From: Thalassolituus sp. UBA1087
Lineage (GTDB): Bacteria > Pseudomonadota > Gammaproteobacteria > Pseudomonadales > Oceanobacteraceae
Reading direction: 5' to 3'
DNA: 47,870 bases
Assembly (NCBI GenBank): GCA_002314145.1
Contig: DCCG01000035.1
Location: forward strand, 1 to 47,870
Shown in pieces: positions 1 through 8,400 of this stretch; positions within the stretch are counted from its first letter, which is position 1; each line of letters opens with the position of its first letter. The position numbers and the translations under genes were made by a program. A model generated the notes under the pieces. That model did not search any database, was not told the origin of the DNA, and was given only the letters and a program-made list of their open reading frames with translations.

Positions 1-110
1 AAAGCGAAAAGCTGGGGGCGGCCCTGCCGGCCAGGGGATAAGTTCCCCTGGGAGGCATTAGGCACTGCGGATTTAAAAGTCGTTTACGGAAAGCAGAGTG
101 CTATCAAACT
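1..110 (-). repeat. Palindrome-rich dispersed repeat, left copy (inverted relative to right copy)
   Basis: Read on the minus strand, these 110 nt match 47641-47765 with 5 substitutions and one 15-nt gap. The copy contains the perfect hairpin CCAGGGG-ataagtt-CCCCTGG at about 31-51 and the overlapping alternative CCCTG-CCGGC-CAGGG at about 22-36. It starts at the first base of the window, so it is probably cut by the window edge. It lies 54 nt past the stop codon of the SirB2-family gene, the same offset and orientation as the right copy has after spoVR. This arrangement suggests a dispersed intergenic repeat. The nature of the element (MITE-like, REP-like or RNA-level structure) is not determined. 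Confidence 0.85.
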
Positions 111-123
111 ATAGGACAGCAGT

Positions 124-143
124 GGGCTTTGGCCCGGTTTTTA
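124..143 (+). terminator. Weak candidate terminator hairpin
   Basis: GGGC-tttg-GCCC followed by GG and a T5 run reads as a short intrinsic terminator on the plus strand. It would end transcription entering from the left edge. The 4-bp stem is weak and there is no T tract in the minus direction, so it does not obviously serve the adjacent SirB2-family gene. Confidence 0.3.
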
Positions 144-164
144 TTCTTACGGATAACGAGAAGA

Positions 165-545
165 TTATTGCAATAACAGACTGACCCAGGATAACGGGTC
201 ATGAGTTTTTGCCACGCCCAGCACATAAAGATAAATAATGACCGCGGTAAAAAATGCCCGCCGGCTGGCACGCTTGATAGCAACAGCTCCGAAACCTATG
301 TAGGCCAGCAGGCCGATGACTTTGGCGGTCAGCCAGTGATCCGTCAGTGGGTATTGTGCGATTTTGATACACAGCAGTATGGCAAATATCAACAACAGGG
401 TATCCAGCACATGCGGGATAATCTTTAAGACTTTGTTGCGTCTTAACACAGGGTAAAAATAAAACAGAATAAAGCGACCAACGAAGAGTAAAATGGTCAG
501 GTAGGCAAGACCCGCATGGCTGTGTTTAAGAAAAGAATAATCCAC
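165..545 (-). CDS. SirB2-family inner membrane protein
   Basis: This 126-residue integral membrane protein has four hydrophobic segments at roughly residues 12-30, 45-65, 72-90 and 95-115. The sequence begins with a K-H-S-H-A-G-L pattern and has basic loops, which together with length and topology match the SirB2 family (named after a Salmonella invasion-gene regulator). The true biochemical function of that family is unclear. The start is a GTG at 543-545, because no in-frame ATG gives a better N-terminus, and the SD is weak. It runs in the same direction as the DUF6901-like gene 86 nt upstream, but a shared operon is not certain. Family call fairly secure; function unknown. Confidence 0.75.
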   Translation of the reverse strand: MDYSFLKHSHAGLAYLTILLFVGRFILFYFYPVLRRNKVLKIIPHVLDTLLLIFAILLCIKIAQYPLTDHWLTAKVIGLLAYIGFGAVAIKRASRRAFFTAVIIYLYVLGVAKTHDPLSWVSLLLQ

Positions 546-631
546 CGTGTATCCCGTTATGCGTGGTTGAATGTCAGACTGAGAAGTTTGTTTCTGCTGT
601 GTTGATAGTCAGAGGCGCAGGGCCTGAGCCG

Positions 632-1336
632 CTATCCACCCGGTTCAGAGTCCAGATAAGATTGGTAGACTGCCAGCACATCGGCCGGAATATCATCCAG
701 CGATAAAGAAAAAGTTTTCGCAAGCATATCAAGAAGCACCACAGCATTCACCATCGAATCTTCCTGAGTGGCTTTTCGCAAACGCGCCGCCAGGCGTTGA
801 TTAACACGGCCCACACGCTGGTACCAATGTGCCAGTGTGTGGGCTGAAAAATCCGCCGGCAAAGCGAAACGCTGACGCAGATATTGCCCCATCAGATAAG
901 CGCTCAGAGCACGGACATGGGTTTCTTCCAGCCCCGCGAGGGGGACATGATAACGGGCCAGGGGGCGCAAAAAAGCCAGATGAGGACAGCCACTGGTAGC
1001 CAGCAACAGACCGGCCAGTGAACCGATCGCCTGCTGCGCCGTTGCCGGCTGTGACAACAGGCGTTCACCGCTCTGCACCTCCAGCTGCACAGGCTCATGG
1101 GATACCACCGAAGAAAAGGTCCTGGTCAGCGGATACAGGCTGAGTGCCGCCGGACAGGCGCCGGTACGGCGCTCCAACGGACAATCATCACAGCGTTCAA
1201 AAGCCAGCGTGAGCCATTCCGGCAATGGCGAGGGTTGCGCTGTACGGTGACACAGGCTGGCCTGATCCAGCTCGACGACAAAGCGGTGTGTCTGATCGAG
1301 CCGGGTGAAAGCGATGTTGTAAATAATCGTCAGCAT
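632..1336 (-). CDS. DUF6901-like hypothetical protein
   Basis: A 234-residue soluble protein of unknown function. It opens with a short beta-strand-like stretch (MLTIIYNIAF). A cysteine cluster C-D-D-C-P-L lies near residue 49, with a further Cys about 8 residues on. A central segment S-G-C-P-H-L-A-F-L-R-P is followed by a helix-rich C-terminal half containing N-A-V-V-L-L-D-M-L-A. This layout of CxxCP cluster, SGCP and late NAVV-LD motif is what I remember of DUF6901 proteins; it is from memory, not a search. The ATG at 1336 has GGAG 9 nt upstream. It lies 80 nt downstream of dtd on the same strand and may be co-transcribed. The cysteines could bind metal, but nothing here proves it. Confidence 0.6.
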   Translation of the reverse strand: MLTIIYNIAFTRLDQTHRFVVELDQASLCHRTAQPSPLPEWLTLAFERCDDCPLERRTGACPAALSLYPLTRTFSSVVSHEPVQLEVQSGERLLSQPATAQQAIGSLAGLLLATSGCPHLAFLRPLARYHVPLAGLEETHVRALSAYLMGQYLRQRFALPADFSAHTLAHWYQRVGRVNQRLAARLRKATQEDSMVNAVVLLDMLAKTFSLSLDDIPADVLAVYQSYLDSEPGG

Positions 1337-1416
1337 AAGCCAGCACTCCGTTATTTACCCTGAGTGTCAGTCTGGCTGTTTTTAGCGGATAATCCAGCCG
1401 GTACACCGCCTGGCGA

Positions 1417-1851
1417 TCAGACTTCGATATGGAAGGTGACAGGACCGTCGTTCAGCAGAGACACTTTCATATCGGCACCAAACTGCCCGCTGGCCGTATT
1501 CACCTGCTCTGCGGCCTGGCTGACAAAATACTCATACAATCTCTCTGCTTCTGCCGGCGCAGCGGCGGAAGAGAACCCCGGGCGCATGCCCTTGCCGGTA
1601 TCAGCCGCCAGCGTGAACTGAGAAACCACCAACAGGCTGTAGCCGCAATCCGTCAGGCTCAGATTCATGCGTCCGTTCTGATCGGGGAAAATACGGTAAT
1701 TCAGTACCTTATGAAGCAGTTTATCCGCCCTGGCTTCATCATCCTCTTTCTGTACACCGAGCAACAGCAGTATCCCCTGCCCGATGTCACCGCAGATTTC
1801 CCCTTCAACCTCGACACTGGCGTGGCTGACACGCTGAATCAAACCGATCAT
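1417..1851 (-). CDS. dtd: D-aminoacyl-tRNA deacylase
   Basis: DTD hydrolyses D-amino acids (and glycine mischarged on tRNA-Ala) from tRNA, a cytoplasmic proofreading step in translation. The 144-residue length is standard. The two family signatures are visible: S-Q-F-T-L-A-A-D-T at about residues 77-85, holding the catalytic pocket, and N-D-G-P-V-T-F near residue 133, holding the Gly-cisPro element that screens chirality. The N-terminus M-I-G-L-I-Q-R-V is typical. It is transcribed away from the DUF4124 gene. No anomalies seen. Confidence 0.95.
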   Translation of the reverse strand: MIGLIQRVSHASVEVEGEICGDIGQGILLLLGVQKEDDEARADKLLHKVLNYRIFPDQNGRMNLSLTDCGYSLLVVSQFTLAADTGKGMRPGFSSAAAPAEAERLYEYFVSQAAEQVNTASGQFGADMKVSLLNDGPVTFHIEV

Positions 1852-1869
1852 AAATTCTGTGAACTCCCG

Positions 1870-1897
1870 CTGACTGCTTTACGATTGGGCTTATAGA
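1870..1897 (+). promoter_or_regulatory. Possible sigma-70 promoter of the DUF4124 gene
   Basis: CTGACT at 1870-1875 and TATAGA at 1892-1897 are separated by 16 nt. An overlapping TAGAAT at 1894-1899 gives 18 nt. It lies about 60 nt upstream of the DUF4124 start in the divergent gap with dtd. The match is only moderate. Confidence 0.3.
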
Positions 1898-1957
1898 ATA
1901 ATATTCAGTTATGGTATACCTGTCTTTCTTTTGATGATGCACCCGGGTTGTTCTGCG

Positions 1958-2476
1958 ATGAAGTTAGTTCTCTGCGCTCTTGTTCTTTTATCAGCCCTCG
2001 CCGCCCAGGCGACGGAGGTTTATACCTACCGCGATGAAAACGGCAACGTGGTATTCAGTGACAAGCCAGGCAAAAACTCGAAAAAGCATCAGGTCAAAGA
2101 AATTCCTACCATGCCCGCGTTTGCCATTCCGGAGGAAAAACCGGAAGAAAAGCCAGCGGAGCCTGCGTTTTCCTATACCAGTCTGAGCATTGTTACCCCG
2201 CGCAACGAAGATCACCTGCAGGCGGGTTATGCCGGTAATGTGCAGGTATCCGGAGTATTGAGCCCGGGGCTGCGCCCGGATGATGAGATCGTCCTGCTGG
2301 ATAACGGCAAAATTGTGGGTCAGGGCCGCCAGACCCACTTCAACCTGAAGAATCTCTTCCGTGGCGAGCATCAGCTGCAGATGGAAGTCAGAAACCCGGA
2401 AGGTGAAGTCATGATCAGCAGTAATCCGGTTATCCTGTATGTACACCGGGCATCCAGCCTGAATCGCGGCGGCTGA
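1958..2476 (+). CDS. DUF4124 domain-containing exported protein
   Basis: The protein has a clear signal peptide (hydrophobic residues 3-15, predicted cut after A-A-Q-A). A DUF4124 module follows, recognisable from V-Y-T-Y-R-D-E-N-G-N-V-V-F-S-D-K-P. A Pro/Glu-rich linker with repeated E-E-K-P precedes a C-terminal beta-rich domain that looks Ig-like (S-I-V-T-P-R-N-E-D near residue 80, then alternating strands). I chose the ATG at 1958 because it begins directly at the signal peptide. In-frame TTG 1931 and ATGs 1934/1937 would add up to nine non-signal residues. Similar DUF4124 proteins sit just upstream of ntrB in related gammaproteobacteria (established gene-order knowledge). Function unknown; probably periplasmic. 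Confidence 0.8.
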   Translation: MKLVLCALVLLSALAAQATEVYTYRDENGNVVFSDKPGKNSKKHQVKEIPTMPAFAIPEEKPEEKPAEPAFSYTSLSIVTPRNEDHLQAGYAGNVQVSGVLSPGLRPDDEIVLLDNGKIVGQGRQTHFNLKNLFRGEHQLQMEVRNPEGEVMISSNPVILYVHRASSLNRGG

Positions 2477-2879
2477 TAACGCCCCGCCCTGTACTCTGTA
2501 CCATACCCGGCACAACCCACACCCGGCACAGGCGTCAGCGCCCCTTCTTCTTCTATCTCCTTTATAAATCCTGCCGGCGGCTGACTGCCAATGGCTCAAC
2601 CGCACCAACCTTTTGGCTCAACAGGCCAGGTTTCATGCAAAGATTCTTTACCATGGCACCATAAGTGGTCACTATAGACCCATAACGCACCATTTAAGAA
2701 CACAAAAAAAGCTATACATTTGTACGGTGTTCTCTTTGGTGCCACTTATCATCACAGTCAGCGCTAATATTGTGCATAAAGTAATAATGGCTTGTTTTTT
2801 GCTGATACACGCCTGTCGACAACCCATAGCCTCAGACTAGTCCGGTATTCCCGGCCACCGGCAGCAAGCGGAGAATTGA
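2477..2879 (+). promoter_or_regulatory. 403-nt regulatory region upstream of ntrBC
   Basis: This gap holds no convincing gene; a 75-codon open frame at 2613-2840 lacks coding character. It contains GGCACC-ATAAGT-GGTC at 2655-2670 and GTTCTCTTTGGTGCC at 2729-2743. These resemble the two half-site types of NtrC enhancer elements (GCACC ... GGTGC) but neither is a perfect palindrome. The pieces TGGCACC/GGTGCCA and ATAAGTGG/CCACTTAT occur as inverted partners between the two places. Together with the sigma-54 promoter at 2788, autogenous NtrC control is likely; the exact binding sites are inference. Confidence 0.45.
2788..2803 (+). promoter_or_regulatory. Sigma-54 (-24/-12) promoter of ntrBC
   Basis: TGGCTTG-TTTT-TTGCT places the invariant GG at 2789-2790 and GC at 2801-2802, exactly the 12-nt phase of sigma-54 promoters (consensus TGGCACG-N4-TTGCW). 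Transcription would start near 2814, giving a leader of about 65 nt before ntrB. Sigma-54 control of ntrBC by its own product fits established knowledge of the nitrogen regulon. Confidence 0.7.
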
Positions 2880-3956
2880 ATGCTGGCCAGCGCGATCATT
2901 AACCAACGCCTTCTTGAGCACCTGAATACCGGTGTTCTGTTGCTGGACGCAGACCTTATCGTCCTGTACGTCAATCCGGCTGCAGAAGCTCTGCTGGAAA
3001 TGAGTGGTAAACGCTGTCTGGGCGTGCCTTTTTACGATCTGGCGCACGAATCAGCAGAGGCGACGGAAGCGCTGGAACAATCCGTCATCACAGGCCACTC
3101 TTACACCAAGCGTGAAGCCATTATTCAGCTGCATAACCAACAGCACATTACCCTGGATTACAGCGTCAGCCCGGTGGCACATCCGGAAACCCGGTTGCCA
3201 TCTCTGCTCATCGAACTGCAGGGACGTGACAGACTGATGCGCATCAGCCGCGAAGAGCAGCTGATCGCCAAACAGGAAACCACCCGTTCTCTGGTGCGTG
3301 GCCTTGCCCACGAAATTAAAAACCCGCTGGGTGGCATCCGCGGCTCAGCCCAGTTACTGGAACGGGAGCTGCCGTCAGAGGACCTGAAAGAATACACCAA
3401 CATTATTATTGAAGAAGCTGACCGCCTGCGTGACCTGGTCGACCGCCTGCTGGGGCCGCGACAGATTCCCAAGCAGGAGCAGGTGAATGTTCACGAAGTA
3501 CTGGAACGGGTTTGTCAGCTGATCGAAGTTGAATCCCAGGGTCAGGTAAGCATTGAACGCGACTATGACCCTTCCATTCCGGAACTGGAAGCTGACAAAG
3601 GCCAGTTAATTCAGGCGCTGCTCAATATCTGCCGCAACGCTATGCAGGCAATGATCGAAGCGTCGCCGGCCATTGAACACCCCACGCTGCAACTGCGCAG
3701 CCGCACCGTACGTCAGTTTACTATTGGTCATCACAGGCATCGCCTGGTGGCCCAGATCGATATTACCGACAACGGGCCGGGCATTCCGGCCACTCTGCGG
3801 GAAAACCTCTTTTATCCCATGGTCAGTGGCCGTGCCGACGGCACCGGACTGGGACTGTCGATCTCGCAGTCTATTATTAATCAGAAAAACGGCATTATCG
3901 AATTTACCAGTGACCCTGGTAAAACGACCTTTTCAATTTATTTACCGCTGGAATAA
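2880..3956 (+). CDS. glnL: Nitrogen regulation sensor histidine kinase NtrB
   Basis: NtrB (GlnL) phosphorylates or dephosphorylates NtrC according to PII status. It is a cytoplasmic kinase of 358 residues with no membrane segment. An N-terminal PAS domain covers about 8-115. The H-box G-L-A-H-E-I-K-N-P-L-G-G places the phospho-His at residue 144. The N-box N-I-C-R-N-A-M-Q-A-M, G1 box D-N-G-P-G-I-P and G2 box G-T-G-L-G-L-S-I-S complete the ATP-binding domain. The ATG at 2880 follows AGCGGAGAATTGA. The ntrC start is 3 nt after the stop. Unlike enterics, no glnA precedes it here. Confidence 0.95.
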   Translation: MLASAIINQRLLEHLNTGVLLLDADLIVLYVNPAAEALLEMSGKRCLGVPFYDLAHESAEATEALEQSVITGHSYTKREAIIQLHNQQHITLDYSVSPVAHPETRLPSLLIELQGRDRLMRISREEQLIAKQETTRSLVRGLAHEIKNPLGGIRGSAQLLERELPSEDLKEYTNIIIEEADRLRDLVDRLLGPRQIPKQEQVNVHEVLERVCQLIEVESQGQVSIERDYDPSIPELEADKGQLIQALLNICRNAMQAMIEASPAIEHPTLQLRSRTVRQFTIGHHRHRLVAQIDITDNGPGIPATLRENLFYPMVSGRADGTGLGLSISQSIINQKNGIIEFTSDPGKTTFSIYLPLE

Positions 3957-3958
3957 TT

Positions 3959-5389
3959 ATGAGCACAGTCTGGATTATTGATGATGACAAATCCATTCGC
4001 TGGGTATTGGAAAAAGCCCTTGAACAGGCGAATATCCGTACACGCGTTTTTGAGCAGGCCGAACCCGCGTTGTCCGCTCTGAAACGTGAGCACCCTGATG
4101 CCATTATTTCCGATATCCGTATGCCAGGAATGGATGGTCTCACCCTGTTGCGTCATGCTCACGAGGCTAACCCGGATCTGCCGGTAATCATTATGACGGC
4201 CCACTCCGATCTTGAGAGTGCCGTATCCTCCTATCAGCAGGGGGCATTTGAATATCTGCCCAAGCCGTTTGATGTAGATGAAGCGGTGAATTTAATTCAG
4301 CGCGCCATTGCGCATTTTGAAGAGCTTAATGCCGCAACACCGGAAGCCCCGGAATCCGATGAAGAACATGAAATCATCGGTGAAGCGCCGGCAATGCAGG
4401 AAGTTTTCCGCGCCATCGGACGTTTATCGCAATCCAATATCACAGTTCTGATCAATGGTGAATCCGGTACCGGTAAAGAACTGGTTGCCCACGCACTGCA
4501 TAAACACAGCCCGCGTTCGGCAGAACCTTTTATCGCGCTGAATATGGCCGCAATTCCCAAAGACCTGATTGAATCCGAATTATTCGGCCATGAAAAAGGC
4601 TCCTTTACCGGCGCTGGCGGCCAGCGCCGCGGCCGTTTTGAACAGGCCAATGGTGGCACCTTATTCCTGGATGAAATCGGTGATATGCCAGCCGATACTC
4701 AGACCCGCCTGTTACGGGTACTGGCAGACGGCGAATTTTACCGCGTCGGTGGTACAACGCCGGTTAAAGTCAATGTACGCATCATCGCCGCAACGCACCA
4801 GAATCTGGAAACGCTGGTGAAAGAAGGCCGTTTCCGTGAAGATTTATTCCACCGTCTGAACGTGATCCGCATCCATCTGCCACGTCTGGCCGACCGTCGT
4901 GAAGATATTCCGAAACTGCTGACACATTTCCTCAAACGGGCCGCAGAAGAACTGGAAGTCGAGGTAAAAACGCTGCGTCCGGAAACCGAAGAATACCTGA
5001 GCTCGCTCGACTGGCCGGGTAACGTGCGGCAGCTGGAAAATACCTGTCGCTGGATTACAGTGATGGCCTCCGGTCGTGAAGTGTTAATCAGCGACCTGCC
5101 ACCGGAACTGCTGGATCAGCAAGGCAGCACTCATACCTCCGGTAACTGGGAGCAGGCATTACGTTACTGGGCTGATCAACAATTATCAGCCGGGGTTACT
5201 AATCTGCTGGATAACGCTGTACCTGTGTTTGAGCGCATCATGATTGAAACCGCGCTGAAACATACCGCCGGCCGCCGCCGTGACGCGGCTAATTTATTAG
5301 GCTGGGGCCGGAACACCCTGACGCGTAAAATTAAAGAGCTGAACATGGACGGTCAGGGCGCGGAAGATGAAGACGAAGGGGAAGAATAA
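3959..5389 (+). CDS. glnG: Nitrogen regulation response regulator NtrC (sigma-54 activator)
   Basis: NtrC is the enhancer-binding protein that drives sigma-54 promoters when nitrogen is limiting; 476 residues is the usual size. The receiver domain (1-120) has acidic D8/D9, phospho-acceptor D52 and K102. The AAA+ domain (about 138-370) has Walker A G-E-S-G-T-G-K-E at 167-174, Walker B G-G-T-L-F-L-D-E and the arginine-finger region. The sigma-54 contact loop reads GSFTGA (214-219) instead of the usual GAFTGA. The C-terminal Fis-type helix-turn-helix is R-R-R-D-A-A-N-L-L-G-W-G-R-N-T-L. The protein ends in an acidic tail rich in E and D. Co-transcribed with ntrB. Confidence 0.95.
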   Translation: MSTVWIIDDDKSIRWVLEKALEQANIRTRVFEQAEPALSALKREHPDAIISDIRMPGMDGLTLLRHAHEANPDLPVIIMTAHSDLESAVSSYQQGAFEYLPKPFDVDEAVNLIQRAIAHFEELNAATPEAPESDEEHEIIGEAPAMQEVFRAIGRLSQSNITVLINGESGTGKELVAHALHKHSPRSAEPFIALNMAAIPKDLIESELFGHEKGSFTGAGGQRRGRFEQANGGTLFLDEIGDMPADTQTRLLRVLADGEFYRVGGTTPVKVNVRIIAATHQNLETLVKEGRFREDLFHRLNVIRIHLPRLADRREDIPKLLTHFLKRAAEELEVEVKTLRPETEEYLSSLDWPGNVRQLENTCRWITVMASGREVLISDLPPELLDQQGSTHTSGNWEQALRYWADQQLSAGVTNLLDNAVPVFERIMIETALKHTAGRRRDAANLLGWGRNTLTRKIKELNMDGQGAEDEDEGEE

Positions 5390-5420
5390 AAGGCTTCACC
5401 GGCAGCGTATTATTGCGCCA

Positions 5421-5449
5421 GGCTTCTGAATCACTCAGAAGCCTTTTTT
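5421..5449 (+). terminator. Intrinsic terminator of ntrBC
   Basis: A perfect 9-bp stem GGCTTCTGA-atcac-TCAGAAGCC is followed by T6. It starts 31 nt after the ntrC stop. Its 3' arm overlaps the stop codon and last codons of the convergent mshQ gene, so the same DNA is both coding and a terminator. In the minus direction the hairpin lacks a T tract. Confidence 0.9.
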
Positions 5450-8400
5450 CTCACGCCAGTAAATAATCCGGTCATGCCCGCGGTACACGCCAAAGCTTGC
5501 GGTGCCCATGGGATCATCAAATACCCCATCAAGATCCACATCATCCTGCAGCCACAGGGGCGCCGGATAAGTCACGTCCACTTCTCCAGTGTCCTGCCCG
5601 CCTGCGACATTAACCGGCGCGCGGAGCAATATTGCATCCTCTGCCAGACCATTGACCAGAGTACCGGAGTGACCGGCGACCTGGGTTATATTATCCGGAG
5701 AAAGAACCACCTGAGCAGCCGCATCATAATGCCAGCAGGAATCATCTGTGTTACTGACAAATTCTGATCCGTCAAAATATTCAGCCTCCATATCCATGGT
5801 CAGGTCCAGAGTTTCCGGACCATAAGCGTTATTCAGCCACAGCCGGCCATAGCGGATATCAAAACCGGCCTCAGGCAGAAAATCCGCCCGCGCCTGTAAA
5901 CTCACGCCGTCGCTATCGGTGGCTGAATTCAGACTGAAGGTCAGATCCGGCGAAAAAGGAGCGATTTTAGTAGTCAGTGTTTTGTCATAATAAAACGCAT
6001 CCGTTGCGCTCAGGTCATACTGCAGAACACCCGGTGAAGATACCGCCAGTAAACCGGAGAAAACACTGGCATTAAACAGCATGGCATTGCCATCCCTGTC
6101 CACTGTCTGATTGTCCTGGGTGACGGCACCGATGCGGATATCAGTGGCTTCCAGTTTACGGAAACCCGCAGCGGTATAATTCTGAGTCGTCACACCCGCA
6201 GCATTTTGCGCGGTCAGCTGCAGCCTCGGCGCCGTCAGCCAACCAAATGACTGACCCGTATAAGTAAAAGCGCCGGCAGCATTACAGGCAGCATTCAGCT
6301 CACCGTTATTCAGCACGCGGGCGCTGAAATGATGGGGATAAAAACGGCCGCTGGGGGCACTGACTCCCTCAGGCAGCGTCTGGCCATAATAATCGCTGCG
6401 GGCACGTACAATAAAATTAAACACACCGGCTTCTGACTGGTTCACTGTCACTGTATTAATGTTATCCGCAGCCGCGGTATGCTGATACAGCGCTGGCGTC
6501 ACAACCCCGTCACTACCTGTGGACGGACTGACCACAGCACTGCTCAATGTCATATCAGGTTGACTGAACGAAGGGGTTGGACGGTTGCCCTGGCACATAT
6601 CGGTATCACCATCGCGTTGCCAGCCGACCGCCTGAATACGCAGCGGGAAATTCTCCCCGGCTACCGCAAAGGCTTCACAGCGGCTGTCTGCCTGGCTGCA
6701 TTCACCACCGGTGTGCAGACAAAATCCGGCCGGCACACTGACAAAGCGGCCGTTGCCGTTTAATTCTGCCCCCGCATCGTCAGCACTGCTGTCGGCGCGA
6801 TAACGTGCATTCAATTGCATGAGTCCCGCATCGTTATAATTTAACCGGAAACGTGCTGTGCCGGTGGCATCAAAACTCAGCCGGGTGGTCGTGGCCGACG
6901 TTTCATTCATAGCAATTTCCCGCCCATTCACCAGCAGAGGCCAGCTGACAACGCGGTTTTCTGCAGCCGGACTGACATAATCCCCCCACAGAGCAATGTC
7001 TTTTCTGACATTGGCAAACGCAGGCACACACTGGCGTGAGCTATCGTCCTTCTGCACTGCCTGAATGCTGGCACTGGCCAGCCCCTGCCCTGCCGTAAAG
7101 TCCGGGCTGTCGACAATAAAACCGCTGTCAGAAAACGTCATACTGCAGTCCGTACCGGCTGGCTGTCCGTCTTTTATGCACAGATTAGTACTGTACGCGA
7201 GACTCAGCGGTTGCGAAGAACGGACGGCAAGATCGACACTTTCCGGCGTGGTATGCCAGAGCGCGGCGGTGGTCTCGCCCCCCCGGATACTGATGGTATC
7301 GCCGCCTTCCCAGCCGCCGGGGGCCATGGTCAATTCAACCGGATCCGTATATAAGGTGCTGCAATCCGCATTGGCACAGGCGCGGATAAGAACCTCCTGG
7401 GGAGAACAGGTCAGTGCCCGGCTGCTGTAATAAAATTCAAAATGATGCACCAGCGCGTCCATGGGATTAATAATATTGGCGCACACTTCAAGATCATCAA
7501 TGGCGTGGTTATTGGAATAGTCACCGGTGGAGCCGGTCACTGACAGCAGCAGGTTTTCCGGAATCGCGGATTGCCCGCTGACAGCGGCGACATCCAACGG
7601 CGCAATTAACTCAGTGAAACCCCGGCCGGTATCGCGTTCCACGGACAGAATGGCAGTCCCCGCCACGCTGGCGTCGATGGTAATGCGGTAACGATAGCCG
7701 GGATTGGCGCCAAACCATGACCAGCGGGTATCAATGGACGGGTTAAGTCGATGGGCACCGGTAATATAAGCGTATCCGCCGGTTCCCTCACCGGATCCCC
7801 GTACGGTAACGGAATCCGACCTGAACCCAGGGCCACCAATACGACCTTCAGTGGGATTAGAAAAGTTGCCGTATTCATCCAGCGCAATGCCCAGCCAGCC
7901 ACCGGCAAAGCCATCGTCATTGCGGCTGTTTGTACGCTGAGCATAGCCCAGAGATCCGCCATAACTGCCGGCCTGCGGCGTCACTCTGGCATCAGAAAAT
8001 ACCAGTGTAATGCCATCGGCTCCTTCGCCGAAAATATCCGGAGACCAGGCATAATGATCAAATTCCACCACAATTTTATTATTGTCTGCCGGAAATAAAC
8101 GCTGCAGTGTCGATGCCGTAGACTGCTGATCAGCATCCTCAGTCAACAACAGACGCCCGGAGCGGATTGAAGGTGAAAAACCGCCGCTGAACGTCGACAC
8201 GACCCAATCATCGCCCAGTGCCGAACGGCCAAAGTCATCGCTGAGGCATGTCAGCGGCGGCGTGGCCATACAGGCCGATGTTGGTGTCGAGCGTGGCGTA
8301 CAGGTACCGATCACGACAGAGGTACCATTGGCAATCACACTGCTCCAGTTCGGTGTTGTCAGGTCCCCGTAGGCCTGCGAGTCATTGAGCGTGATCGCAC

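Noticed and set aside
1..110. Integron attC / cassette array
   Set aside because: The repeat copies lack the GTTRRRY/RYYYAAC core pair and there is no integrase or cassette-like gene series; the genes between are core chromosomal operons.
2613..2840. 75-codon open frame upstream of ntrB
   Set aside because: No SD or domain, and it spans the sigma-54 promoter and enhancer-like sites; it is regulatory DNA.
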